From Sphingobacterium thalpophilum (GTDB taxonomy: Bacteria > Bacteroidota > Bacteroidia > Sphingobacteriales > Sphingobacteriaceae): a stretch of 37,173 nt of DNA. Under the pieces are notes generated by a model. That model was given only the letters and a program-made list of their open reading frames with translations, was not told the origin of the DNA and did not search any database. The translations under genes and the position numbers were made by a program. Below, in pieces: positions 18,318 through 28,003 of this stretch. Numbering within the stretch: position 1 is the first letter of the stretch; each line of letters begins with the position of its first letter. The stretch is taken from positions 1 through 37,173 of the forward strand of contig CAMCTU010000011.1 of assembly GCA_945878525.1 (NCBI GenBank), read 5' to 3'.

Positions 18318-18802
18318 GTGTTTTGATTTTTCTCTATTAAACAAACCGCATATGCAACCAAGCCTTCTTTTCTTCCAATAAAGCCCATCGTTTCATTCGT
18401 AGTTGCTTTTATAGAGATATCATCTTCTGTAATACCTGCAGCCTCAGATATCTTAATCTTCATTTCAGGAATATGTGGATTTATTTTGGGAGACTCCAGA
18501 CAAAGCATTGCATCGATATTTCCAACATTCCAGCCTTTTTGATTAAGTAATTTGACGCACTCTTTCAAGAGAATGAGACTGCTAATGCCTTTCCAGCGAT
18601 CATCAGTATTGGAAAAATGATAGCCAATGTCTCGTAGATTTGCCGCACCCAAAAGTGCATCACAAATTGCATGCACAAGAACATCAGCATCCGAATGCCC
18701 GAAAGCTCCGGAATGATGTTCTAATTTAACTCCTCCCAGAATGAATGGATGATTATCAACTAATTGGTGTACATCGAACCCAAATCCTACTCTGATCTTC
18801 AT
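18314..18802 (-). CDS. ispF: 2-C-methyl-D-erythritol 2,4-cyclodiphosphate synthase
   Basis: RVGFGFDVHQLVDNHPFILGGVKLEHHSGAFGHSDADVLVHAICDALLGAANLRDIGYHF; ATTNETMGFIGRKEG. Confidence 0.97.
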   Translation of the reverse strand: MKIRVGFGFDVHQLVDNHPFILGGVKLEHHSGAFGHSDADVLVHAICDALLGAANLRDIGYHFSNTDDRWKGISSLILLKECVKLLNQKGWNVGNIDAMLCLESPKINPHIPEMKIKISEAAGITEDDISIKATTNETMGFIGRKEGLVAYAVCLIEKNQNT

Positions 18803-18806
18803 TAGT

Positions 18807-19982
18807 TTACTTCTCGAAATTAAATACCAGTGAAAAACGCAGTGTTTGTGCTAAAGGACTGGTTTGTTGGTTTGCCAGCAAATAAGCAAAATCAAGGTTA
18901 AATACATTGTATTTTAAACCAGCGCCTAAAGAGAGGTATCTTCTGTCGCCTTTTGTGGGTGCCTCATAGAAATACCCAGAACGAAGTGCAAATTGCTTAT
19001 TGTACCAGTACTCGGTTCCAAGAGAAAAGCTGATCTCACTTAATTCTTCTGAAAAACCACCCGGCGCATCACTAAATGAACCAAAAATTGCTGTTGGCAC
19101 AGAACGGTCTGGATCCTTTCCATCAATAATATTTCCATTGATATCCCGGATTGGATTGGTTGGAACAAGTAATTTGTTCATGTCTAGGGCAACTGTAAAA
19201 TGATTCAATTCATCAAAAAGAAAAGTAGTGGCAGCACCAAGCTTCATGTTAGCAGGGAGAAAGGATTTAGAGCCTCCTTCAGAATAACTCATTTTTGAAC
19301 CAATATTGGACAGATTCAAGCCTAATGCAAGCTCTGCATCCTTACCTAAAAAGACAGTTCCTGTCCTGTAATATGCTGAAGCATCTGCTGCAATTGCGGT
19401 TGCAGGCTGGATATCCTGTCCATTAAATTGACCATTACTCAGACTAGAGCGGATATACCTCAAAGCAGTTCCTAAAGAAAAACCTTCACCAAATCTTCTG
19501 GAAAAAGAGCCTTCAACAGAAAATTCATTCGGACTATATACTCCTATGTCATTCTGGCTATTGTCCGTAAGTTGAATAGAACCATAAGAAAAGTACCTTA
19601 ATGCACCACCGATTGTGTTTCTATCATCCAAACGATGATACATACTTAAATATCCAAGATCAACATCCGGAACCAGATTACGAAGCCATGGTGTATAGGA
19701 AGCAGATAGTCCGGTTGGTTTTTCAAGAAAGGCCAGTTTGGCGGGATTCCAGTGCATCGAATTTGCATCAGGTGATAGTGCAACACCAACATCACCCATA
19801 GCACCTGAACGGGCATCTGGTGTGATTAATAAAAATGGAGCCGCTGTTTGTATCGTATTTGTTCTCCTTCCGTCTGATTGGGTAGGCTGAGCCATAACCA
19901 CTATAGGGAAGCAGATAACTAAAACAACAAAATAATCACAAAACGAAAGTTTGTTAACCATTAATTTTGAAAATTCAGCCAA
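18807..19982 (-). CDS. porV: Type IX secretion system outer membrane channel protein PorV (LptO)
   Basis: TIQTAAPFLLITPDARSGAMGDVGVALSPDANSMHWNPAKLAFLE signature, C-terminal beta-barrel (AQTLRFSLVFNFEK). Start may be the internal MVNKLSF at 19961. Confidence 0.93.
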   Translation of the reverse strand: MAEFSKLMVNKLSFCDYFVVLVICFPIVVMAQPTQSDGRRTNTIQTAAPFLLITPDARSGAMGDVGVALSPDANSMHWNPAKLAFLEKPTGLSASYTPWLRNLVPDVDLGYLSMYHRLDDRNTIGGALRYFSYGSIQLTDNSQNDIGVYSPNEFSVEGSFSRRFGEGFSLGTALRYIRSSLSNGQFNGQDIQPATAIAADASAYYRTGTVFLGKDAELALGLNLSNIGSKMSYSEGGSKSFLPANMKLGAATTFLFDELNHFTVALDMNKLLVPTNPIRDINGNIIDGKDPDRSVPTAIFGSFSDAPGGFSEELSEISFSLGTEYWYNKQFALRSGYFYEAPTKGDRRYLSLGAGLKYNVFNLDFAYLLANQQTSPLAQTLRFSLVFNFEK

Positions 19983-20324
19983 ATCTATGCTTTACTGTGT
20001 TTTAAATATAGACAATTAAACGAATTATTTCTTAGAGATTATCGAGAGAAAATATTTTATGTAACAATCAGATATTCTCAAAACATAATCGGGATAAATT
20101 TGATAAATAGTTATGTTGAATTAATAACCAACATTTTAGCATATTAAGCACATGTCCCAAACATTTTTTTAAAATCTTTAGCAAAATAATATATTTTTTT
20201 TAAAACGCTTTGAAATTGGTTTTACGTATATAATTTTGTAATATTTATTAAGCTTTTTTCGTTTTAAAACGGCTTCCTCGTTTTGATATAATTTAAAGAC
20301 AATAAAAATCAATTGGGGATATAA

Positions 20325-20346
20325 GTACATTTTTGTACTTTTATAG
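20325..20346 (+). promoter_or_regulatory. Putative promoter region of gldJ (TACTTTTA -7-like box inside AAGTACA-TTTT-TGTACTT dyad)
   Basis: AAGTACATTTTTGTACTT perfect 7-bp inverted repeat; TACTTTTA resembles TAnnTTTG with one change, with a TTG about 20 nt upstream (CAATTGGGG). Confidence 0.4.
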
Positions 20347-20351
20347 AATTA

Positions 20352-21980
20352 ATGCTCCAATTACATCGAATGGTAATGAAACAAATCTCAATTTATTCTT
20401 TAGCAGCAATAATGCTTCTTGGAATTTTATCATCTTGTTCTAAAAATAATTCCGGCCAGTCTTCAAAAACCGGAATGGCTTACAATAGTAAATATAACGG
20501 TGGTTTTGAGGTTAGTAACAAGGTTAAACCCGGCCCGGGCCCGGGCTTAATTGCCATTGAAGGGGGAACCTTTGTTATGGGCGGAAGTTTAAATCAGGAT
20601 CTGGGTTATGAATTTGATAATGTAAGACGAAGGGTAACTGTAGCGTCGTTCTATATGGATGAAACTGAGGTATCAAATGTAGACTGGCTCGAATATCTTT
20701 ATTGGATTAGGCGAAACTATCCAAATGATGCTGAATACTACTATAATGCCTTACCAGATACTCTGGTTTGGAGACAGCCACTTTCCTACAACGAGCCGTA
20801 TGTAAATAATTATATGCGCCATCCTGCCTTTCAGGATTATCCTGTTGTTGGAGTAACATGGGAGCAAGCCAATGCTTATTGTGATTGGCGTACAGACCGT
20901 GTAAATGAAGAGATTTTAAGAAGCAAAGGTTATTTAGTGGACTATAAAACACTTAGTGGCGGAGCAGGCAAAGCAGGAACTGCTGCAACTGTTTCAACAT
21001 CTACTGAACCTTTTAATACCGATATTTACTTAAACGGACAATACCGTGGTGAGGGAATCGACGGAAAGAAGATGATAAAGGATTTGAATCCTAATGCAGT
21101 GGCTACCGGAACAACTCCCAATGCTAAAGGTGTTGTCAGACCAGTACGTTTGGAAGACGGGGTATTGAAACAACCTTATCGTTTACCAACTGAGGCCGAG
21201 TGGGAATATGCAGCTTTAGCTTTAGCCGGAAACACTGAATACGAAAACATAGCAGACGGCAGGATATATCCCTGGAATGGCCTAGGTGTCAGATCACCTA
21301 AATTACGCACCCAAGGTATGATATTAGCAAATTTTAAACGTGGAGAAGGTGATAATATGGGTACAGGTGGTTACCTTAATGACAAGGCAGATATCACTAA
21401 TGCGGTTAGAAGTTACGTCCCCAATGATTTCGGCTTGTATAATATGGCTGGTAACGTGAATGAATGGACAGCAGACGTTTATAGAAAATTAAGTTTTGAG
21501 GATTTCAATGATTTTAATCCATTCAGGGGAAATGATTTCGTAAATAAAAGATTGTCAGATAGAGATAAAGGTATCTATGCAAAGGACAAATATGGCCGTC
21601 CTATAAAAGACCCTGCAAAATCAGGCAAAAAACAAAAGTGGTCTGAATTACAAAATGATGCGGCGGCTATTGATTCATCAGCAATTGCAGGCAAACCTTA
21701 TAATCCCGATTTTCGTGGTCACCTTGATACAGTGGTAAACGATCTTTATGGAATCACAACACTGATAAATGATCGTTCAAGGGTCTACAAAGGTGGCTCC
21801 TGGAATGATAGAGCATACTGGCTAAATCCTGCAACGAGAAGATATATGCAACAGGACGAAACAAGTGCAGAAATGGGTTTTCGCTCAGCCATGACTTTAG
21901 TTGGTGCACCTGAAATTATCAGTAAGGGAAAGCCACAATTTAAACTCCCAAAATCAATAGCGCAAAGCAAATCAAAGTAA
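20352..21980 (+). CDS. gldJ: Gliding motility lipoprotein GldJ (SUMF1/formylglycine-generating-enzyme-like domain)
   Basis: Lipobox LLGILSSC; GPGLIAIEGGTFVMGG, SFYMDETEVSNVDWLEYLYWIRRNYP, DTLVWRQPLSYNEPYVNNYMRHPAFQDYPVVGVTWEQANAYCDWRTDRVNE, YKGGSWNDRAYWLNPATRRYMQQDETSAEMGFR. Start probably MKQIS at 20376. Confidence 0.85.
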   Translation: MLQLHRMVMKQISIYSLAAIMLLGILSSCSKNNSGQSSKTGMAYNSKYNGGFEVSNKVKPGPGPGLIAIEGGTFVMGGSLNQDLGYEFDNVRRRVTVASFYMDETEVSNVDWLEYLYWIRRNYPNDAEYYYNALPDTLVWRQPLSYNEPYVNNYMRHPAFQDYPVVGVTWEQANAYCDWRTDRVNEEILRSKGYLVDYKTLSGGAGKAGTAATVSTSTEPFNTDIYLNGQYRGEGIDGKKMIKDLNPNAVATGTTPNAKGVVRPVRLEDGVLKQPYRLPTEAEWEYAALALAGNTEYENIADGRIYPWNGLGVRSPKLRTQGMILANFKRGEGDNMGTGGYLNDKADITNAVRSYVPNDFGLYNMAGNVNEWTADVYRKLSFEDFNDFNPFRGNDFVNKRLSDRDKGIYAKDKYGRPIKDPAKSGKKQKWSELQNDAAAIDSSAIAGKPYNPDFRGHLDTVVNDLYGITTLINDRSRVYKGGSWNDRAYWLNPATRRYMQQDETSAEMGFRSAMTLVGAPEIISKGKPQFKLPKSIAQSKSK

Positions 21981-21994
21981 AGTAGAAAGCTAAA

Positions 21995-22033
21995 AGTAAA
22001 AGCCCTGAATGTTGATCATTCGGGGCTTTTACT
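21995..22033 (+). terminator. Rho-independent-like terminator of gldJ
   Basis: AGTAAAAGCCCTGAATG - TTGAT - CATTCGGGGCTTTTACT hairpin followed by a T-rich tract, directly after the gldJ stop. Confidence 0.8.
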
Positions 22034-22125
22034 TTTTATTTATGAAATTATTAATCCCCTGATTAACAATCTGGATTTTTTTCCTTGATTATCGAGAACT
22101 TGACATAATTTTTAAAAAACTCATA

Positions 22126-22255
22126 CCTGCCTGCCGGTAGGCAAGGAAACATAGCTTTTTATAACCTTAAGAGCATTTTAGACACAGAAAGCCATAGCCT
22201 TGAAGTTTCGCTTCAATCTATGTTTTTTACAATCTATGTTTTCCTTTAAAGCATT
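22126..22255. repeat. Palindromic interspersed-repeat-like intergenic element
   Basis: TGCCTGCCGGTAGGCA near-perfect palindrome (22128-22143), AAGGAAACATAG (22143-22154) inverted to CTATGTTTTCCTT (22234-22246), TTGAAG-TTTCG-CTTCAA hairpin (22200-22216), 13-bp direct repeat CAATCTATGTTTT at 22214 and 22230. Confidence 0.55.
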
Positions 22256-22324
22256 ATAAAAACCATTTTATGTGGTTAAATCTCAATATTTAGATAGTTT
22301 AATCGAAATCACCTTATTCAGGAT

Positions 22325-24574
22325 TTAAAAATCAAATGTAAGACTAGTCCAAAGACTTCTCCCAACAGAATTTATTCCACTGCCATGTGTTCGATAATCC
22401 ACGTTAAAAAGATTTTGAGCACTTAAACGTAATTGTAAATTCTTAAGGGTGTATCCTGAATAAAAATTTAATACCTTCCAACCGGGTGTTCCACCTGAAG
22501 GTATCCTGTTATCATCTCTATCTCCCTGAGCAAGTCGATCTTGTTTATCGGCCCATCCCAGCTCTCCTTTCATATAAAATTTGTTCAATTTATATCTCAT
22601 TGAAACATTACCATTGAAGGGTGGGACTCTTCTGAGTGGTTCTCCTCTAGAGATGTTTCTTCCATGATTAAATGAAGCAAATAAGTCGAAGAACCACTTC
22701 TGTGAAACCTGAAACTCAGCAAATCCTTCTACCCCTCTAATTACAGCATCTTCAGTATTTTCTTTCATATAAACTTTATACCCATCAATAATTTGTCCGG
22801 TTTGAACCCTGGTAATCAGATCACTAAGTTTATTTTGATATATGGCTGTGCCAAAACTAATATGCTCAGAAAAATATTTGTATCCCATTTCTGAATTATA
22901 ACTCTTTTCAGGCTTAAGGGTATAGGCAGGTAACTCATATCTGAAATCTACAATACCCAAAGTACCCATATCATCGATATTAGGAGCACGGTAACCTGTA
23001 TTAAAGGAAGTATAGATATGATGCTTCCCAAGGGAATAATTAAGACCTGAATTCCATACAAATGCACCGGGGTTTATTTTCAACTGTCCAAGATCCTTAT
23101 CCAGAATACTTGCCTGTAACCAATTGTACCTTAATCCACCTTCAAGAGTAAAATTCCCAAGAGAGATGTGATGAAGTGAATAAACCGAGGTATTAGAATA
23201 AAATGCATTATTGGGGTATAAACCTCTTTGGGTAGTAACAACTCTGCTTTGTAAATTTGTCGAATTCCTTATACTATTTACCTTATCTCTGTAATATTCC
23301 AGACCACTGTTTACCGTCCAGCTGTTACTCAAATCCGAGAAAAGTTCAATACCCAAATTGGACGTGTTGATCTTATCCCTTTCCAAACCAACAGACTGAC
23401 TGGAATTTCTTTGACTATTTCGTTCTTCAACAGTTGAATTCATGGAACCTGTAAAATCTATCCTTCTGAAAATTGATGACTCCTGATCAATACTGTACTT
23501 TAGGTAGCTTAAATTTCTTCCCTGCAAACCCATTTTATTAATATTAAAGTTTTCAAGTTTTACTTTATGATAAACATCAACATCCTTTTGTTGTACAAAC
23601 TGATTGGCTATAATAAGTTCAGAATTATCAAAAACCCTTAGTTTGAATTTCAGACTTGCATCAGCCTGAGAATATCCAGAAGGTGTTTGCCTTCCCGTAG
23701 TATCACCACCTATCAAATCTCCAAAATTCTTTATTCCTAAAATTCCTGAAAGTACCATACTATTTGTGGAATAGGCTAATTCTGTACTGCCCGATTGCTC
23801 CATATTTCCACTACCAAACCTACCTGAAACGCTTCCTTTGAAGGACTTTTTAGAAGAATATGAAGGATCTTTTGTAAAAATCTGTATAACCCCACCCATA
23901 GCATCAGAACCATATTGAACAGAACCGCTTCCCCGAAGGACTTCAATCTTATTGACTGAAAAAGGATCAATTGTGTTCAAATACTGATTAGGGCCATATC
24001 TGAAGGTTGAATTGTTTAACCTGATTCCATCAATTAGAATTAATGTTTGATTTCCGGTCAGGCCACGTATAAAAGGAGAACCACCCCCATGGTTCGTTTT
24101 CTGAACAAACACCCCCGGGATAATGTTTAATGATTCCGGAACCGTACGAGGAATATTCTCAGACTGGGCAGGTAGGTTTAATACGCTGGAGGCAAAAGGT
24201 AATCGAAGAGAGGAGGTATTCCGTCTTGAAGCAGATAAAATCTGCACCTCTGGGAGAGAGCCCGACTGAGCGGTGAGGAATATTTCAAGGTTTATATCCT
24301 CATCCTCAAGAATCAAGCTAGTTTGATAGGTCTCATAGCCAAGATAACTTACTTTTATGGTGTATTTCCCAGGCCGATTATTTTGAAAACTAAAGATTCC
24401 TCCTTCATTTGTTGCTAAACTTTTTGAAGTTACTCCTTCGAGTTTAATGCTAACTCCTGTCAGCGGACTATTCGCATTTTTTATAAATACTCTTCCTTGA
24501 ATATTCTGTCCTGAAAGACTTCCTGAAAGAAAAAATAAAGACAAAAGGATTAGAATTCTTGACATCATCAACAA
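22325..24574 (-). CDS. TonB-dependent outer membrane receptor with N-terminal carboxypeptidase-regulatory-like domain
   Basis: IQGRVFIKNANSPLTGVSIKLEGV..., plug VPESLNIIPGVFVQKTNHGGGSPFIRGLTGNQTLILIDGIRLNNSTFRYGPNQYLNTIDPFSVNKIEVLRGSGSVQYGSDAMGGVI, C-terminal LSAQNLFNVDYRTHGSGIN...SLTFDF. Confidence 0.96.
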   Translation of the reverse strand: MLMMSRILILLSLFFLSGSLSGQNIQGRVFIKNANSPLTGVSIKLEGVTSKSLATNEGGIFSFQNNRPGKYTIKVSYLGYETYQTSLILEDEDINLEIFLTAQSGSLPEVQILSASRRNTSSLRLPFASSVLNLPAQSENIPRTVPESLNIIPGVFVQKTNHGGGSPFIRGLTGNQTLILIDGIRLNNSTFRYGPNQYLNTIDPFSVNKIEVLRGSGSVQYGSDAMGGVIQIFTKDPSYSSKKSFKGSVSGRFGSGNMEQSGSTELAYSTNSMVLSGILGIKNFGDLIGGDTTGRQTPSGYSQADASLKFKLRVFDNSELIIANQFVQQKDVDVYHKVKLENFNINKMGLQGRNLSYLKYSIDQESSIFRRIDFTGSMNSTVEERNSQRNSSQSVGLERDKINTSNLGIELFSDLSNSWTVNSGLEYYRDKVNSIRNSTNLQSRVVTTQRGLYPNNAFYSNTSVYSLHHISLGNFTLEGGLRYNWLQASILDKDLGQLKINPGAFVWNSGLNYSLGKHHIYTSFNTGYRAPNIDDMGTLGIVDFRYELPAYTLKPEKSYNSEMGYKYFSEHISFGTAIYQNKLSDLITRVQTGQIIDGYKVYMKENTEDAVIRGVEGFAEFQVSQKWFFDLFASFNHGRNISRGEPLRRVPPFNGNVSMRYKLNKFYMKGELGWADKQDRLAQGDRDDNRIPSGGTPGWKVLNFYSGYTLKNLQLRLSAQNLFNVDYRTHGSGINSVGRSLWTSLTFDF

Positions 24575-24612
24575 CCTTTGACATAAAAAATGATTTGATA
24601 GCCCGGAGATAA

Positions 24613-27078
24613 TTAATCCTCAGAATTTTTCTTTTGCTCAAGTTTCAGAAAAGCACTTCTACGGGGTGCAGGCATTATTGAATCTTCACCCTTAACGGAT
24701 TTCCAAACCACCTCGTTCAGATCCAAATCTGGTGCAGCATCTTCCCTTGCAAAATTCCATTCCTGTGATCGTTCTGCGCTTTTATTCCGTACAATATTTA
24801 GCTGTTCCAAATCTACATTAGAAGGTTTTAACTTATACGGACGGTAATCAGGTATTGAAGTGAAGCATTCAGAAAATGGAACAGCAGCAGCATCATACTG
24901 ACTCATTGGCGGTAAGCCTAATATCAACTCTATTGTCCTGAGCATTCCGGACGTTGAATACATCGTACTATTTACTGAATTTCGTTTAGTGTAAGGACTG
25001 ATTGCAAAAGCAGGGGAGCGGTGTGCATCAACATGATCCGGGCCATTTTGTGCATCGTCTTCCAAAACAAATATGACTGATTCCTTCCAAATACTGCTAT
25101 TTGAAATATGTTCTACAAGCATTCCTAATGCGAGATCATTATCTGCCACCTGAGCCGTAGGAGTTAATTTTCCGATTCTTTGTCCGCTAGTATGATCATT
25201 ACCTATTCGGATTGTATTAAATTGTGCTACTGAATTTATAGCCAGCAAGGAGTCGAAATCTGATTTAAAGGCCTTAATTCTATCAATATCCTTAATATCA
25301 AGATTATAAGGTTGAAATTTCGGAGCGATTTTACCTACAAGTGATTCTGTTGTTGGACCATCCTTAGTTACGAATTGTCCGTAACTGCGATAGCTAACAC
25401 CTGCACGCTTGCAATAATCCCAAATAAAACCATCCCTAGGATAGGCGATTTTACGGCTGCCCTCATAATCATAGGTACCACCTTTGCTACCATAACTGGT
25501 AGGCCAGGATTTCTCTATGTAATCGTTTGCATAAGCTGCCATGCTCCAATTATGTCCATCGGCACTAACCTCTGCATCAACATAAAAATTATCAAGCAAT
25601 ACAAACTCCCTCGCTAAGGCATGGTGGTTAGGTGTTACTTTTTCAGGAAACAGACAAAGATTAGGGTCTCCATTACCTTCCTTTATATCTCCGAAAACCT
25701 GATCATACGTCCGGTTCTCCTTAATCACATAAAACACATATTTAATTGGTGATTTACCACCCTGAACATTGGGTACCGGATTATCTTTTAGGCCTTTAGA
25801 AAGAGTTTCAGTTTGCTTGTTATAAGGGGTATTGGCATATACTTGCTTTGAATAAGATTCCAGCTTTATATCATCCGGCTGATCGATAATCGAAAGTGTT
25901 CCTTTAAAAAGTGATCCGATATACTGCACTTCTTTTTGCTCGGTAATTCCACTATGAAGACCACTATTATCAGTCTTTTTTAAAGGTTGAGGCCCGTTAG
26001 GATTTGCCATTGAGCTAAATCCCTTCCCATTAGAAACAAAAATCTTTTTCCCGGCTACACGGACATTTGTTGGATACCAGCCTGTAGGAATAAAACCCTT
26101 TGAGTTGCTTTTTCCCGGTTTCGAAACATTAAATACAGCAAGACAATTATTATCAGCATTAGCTACATAAAGGGTTTTTTCATCCTCAGAAAGTGCTAAA
26201 CCATTTGTTGTTGAACCTGTGAGCCTGGTTGGGTAAAGGGCAGTAGAAATAACCTCAATCACCTTTCCCGACTGGGTGTCAATAACAGAAACTGAATTAT
26301 CATTTGCATTGGCTACGAACAGATATTTTCCACTCCTGTTTTGAATAATTTCATTTGGATGGTTCTCAGTTAAAATCTCCGAAATCACCCGATTTGTCTT
26401 TGTATCGTAAACAGCAAGTTTATCTGATCCCCAAAGTGAGATGTAAAGTTTGCTTTTATCTGGAGATAAGATACAATCATATGCTTCTGCACCAAGATCT
26501 ATTTTGTTTAAGAGTTTCTTTGTCTGAAGATTAAAAACGTAAAGCGAATTATTCTCCTTGGTTACAGCGTATAATCTCTGAGCGACATCATCAACTTCCA
26601 AGCCTGTCGGACCAATTTTTTCGGCAGGCCATGGTTTTCCAAGTACGATGGTATCCGCAGCAGCGAGTTTTTTATTTACAATTGGATAAATCAGTATAAT
26701 ATTATCATTTGCTCCCGATGCATATAACTTTTTTTCATCAGCACTGAACTTCAGTCCGTACCATGCCTTTCCAATGGGCTGTTCATGTAATATTTTTTCA
26801 CCCTGAGGATCAATCAATTGAATACTGTGTTTGCTTTGTCCATTATTGGTTATCGCCATTAATCTTTGGGATGGGGATATCTGAACATTAAGCGGCAAAT
26901 CACCCAATTGTAGAGAACGACCGGCCGGACTTAAAGACCAGCCATTAGGCAGAAGCACTTTTGAAGGATTTTTGCTGTTGGGAACTGACTGGCTTATCCC
27001 AATTTGAGATAAAAACAACAAACAGATAACTAATAAAATAGGAAGAAATATCCCGGAAATTTTTTTTGTAACAAACAT
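24613..27078 (-). CDS. YncE-like beta-propeller fused to a phosphoesterase / alkaline phosphatase-superfamily domain
   Basis: Propeller repeats (KYLFVANANDNSVSVIDTQSGKVIEVI; KTLYVANADNNCLAVFNVSKPG) followed by IKYVFYVIKENRTYDQVFGDIKEGNGDPNLCLFPEKVTPNHHALAREFVLLDNFYVDAEVSADGHNWSMAAYANDYIEKSWP and VIFVLEDDAQNGPDHVDAHRSPAFAISPY. Confidence 0.92.
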   Translation of the reverse strand: MFVTKKISGIFLPILLVICLLFLSQIGISQSVPNSKNPSKVLLPNGWSLSPAGRSLQLGDLPLNVQISPSQRLMAITNNGQSKHSIQLIDPQGEKILHEQPIGKAWYGLKFSADEKKLYASGANDNIILIYPIVNKKLAAADTIVLGKPWPAEKIGPTGLEVDDVAQRLYAVTKENNSLYVFNLQTKKLLNKIDLGAEAYDCILSPDKSKLYISLWGSDKLAVYDTKTNRVISEILTENHPNEIIQNRSGKYLFVANANDNSVSVIDTQSGKVIEVISTALYPTRLTGSTTNGLALSEDEKTLYVANADNNCLAVFNVSKPGKSNSKGFIPTGWYPTNVRVAGKKIFVSNGKGFSSMANPNGPQPLKKTDNSGLHSGITEQKEVQYIGSLFKGTLSIIDQPDDIKLESYSKQVYANTPYNKQTETLSKGLKDNPVPNVQGGKSPIKYVFYVIKENRTYDQVFGDIKEGNGDPNLCLFPEKVTPNHHALAREFVLLDNFYVDAEVSADGHNWSMAAYANDYIEKSWPTSYGSKGGTYDYEGSRKIAYPRDGFIWDYCKRAGVSYRSYGQFVTKDGPTTESLVGKIAPKFQPYNLDIKDIDRIKAFKSDFDSLLAINSVAQFNTIRIGNDHTSGQRIGKLTPTAQVADNDLALGMLVEHISNSSIWKESVIFVLEDDAQNGPDHVDAHRSPAFAISPYTKRNSVNSTMYSTSGMLRTIELILGLPPMSQYDAAAVPFSECFTSIPDYRPYKLKPSNVDLEQLNIVRNKSAERSQEWNFAREDAAPDLDLNEVVWKSVKGEDSIMPAPRRSAFLKLEQKKNSED

Positions 27079-27143
27079 AGCGAGAGTATATTTTATTCTT
27101 TTTTAAAACAAAAAATTGTTAAAACCTTATTGTGTAAATGAAC

Positions 27144-27172
27144 TCAGTTAATGTGAACAACACATTAACTGA
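27144..27172. promoter_or_regulatory. 12-bp perfect dyad (possible operator or hairpin)
   Basis: TCAGTTAATGTG - AACAA - CACATTAACTGA, upstream of the YncE/phosphoesterase-TonB receptor gene pair; no clear poly-T tract on either strand. Confidence 0.5.
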
Positions 27173-27315
27173 ATGTCACCATAAAAAAAGGTTCGTAACA
27201 ATAAAGATTGTTCACTGATCTATACCCGAAAAGAATATCCTCAATTCAGTTAATAAGAACTATCCAAGATTCCGGACCCGAACCCTCAGAGCACTAAAAA
27301 CCTACAACTTATAAC

Positions 27316-27999
27316 TTAACTGTCCCATGTCATCATTTTTCCGCGATCCTCTGCCTTAAGACATTCTGCAAGGGTTTTTGCATCATATTCAAGACCATAT
27401 TGTTTCAATACCTCATCTGGAACACCATCCCACGCATTAGGTTGATTTCCTTTGTATTGAATATCATTGATGCCCTCTTTACTTGTAAAAAAACCTGTAG
27501 CTGTCAGGTTACGCATAGTATTAAAAAAACTAACTCCTGCAGCATTCTCAGGCGCTGCTTTCTGAGGAAATGCAATCATTTCCACAAGTTCTATCTGCTG
27601 TTCCTTGGAGGCATCAGTAAATGATTTTTTGAAAAGTCTTAGCGACTTAACATCCAGCCATTTCAAACCACCTCTAAGTGGGATCTGATACCGAGGCTGA
27701 TCTTTTACAATAAACTCTATAAATTCAGGCACTTTAGCATCACTTGCACTTCCTGACTTTTCGTCGCTGGGAATGATAATGTCACATAAAACCGTAATGG
27801 TACTCATCTCAGGTGCACTAAAGAACTTTTCAGCCATAAGTTTCTCATCAATCAGCTTTTCTTCAGCAGTCCGGCCGTAAACTCCGGTCTTCCCTGCGGC
27901 TGAAGTCTCAGCCCCTTCCTTTTTATCACATGCTGTAATCAGGGTACCGACACTTACTGTTCCAACAGCCAGTGCTTTGAGTGAATCTCTTCTATTCAT
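27316..27999 (-). CDS. Gluconate 2-dehydrogenase subunit 3 family protein (probable Tat-exported lipoprotein)
   Basis: MNRRDSLKALAVGTVSVGTLITAC (twin Arg plus lipobox Cys); FSAPEMSTITVLCDIIIPSDEKSGSASDAKVPEFIEFIV typical of the subunit 3 family. Confidence 0.9.
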   Translation of the reverse strand: MNRRDSLKALAVGTVSVGTLITACDKKEGAETSAAGKTGVYGRTAEEKLIDEKLMAEKFFSAPEMSTITVLCDIIIPSDEKSGSASDAKVPEFIEFIVKDQPRYQIPLRGGLKWLDVKSLRLFKKSFTDASKEQQIELVEMIAFPQKAAPENAAGVSFFNTMRNLTATGFFTSKEGINDIQYKGNQPNAWDGVPDEVLKQYGLEYDAKTLAECLKAEDRGKMMTWDS

Positions 28000-28003
28000 C
28001 TGA

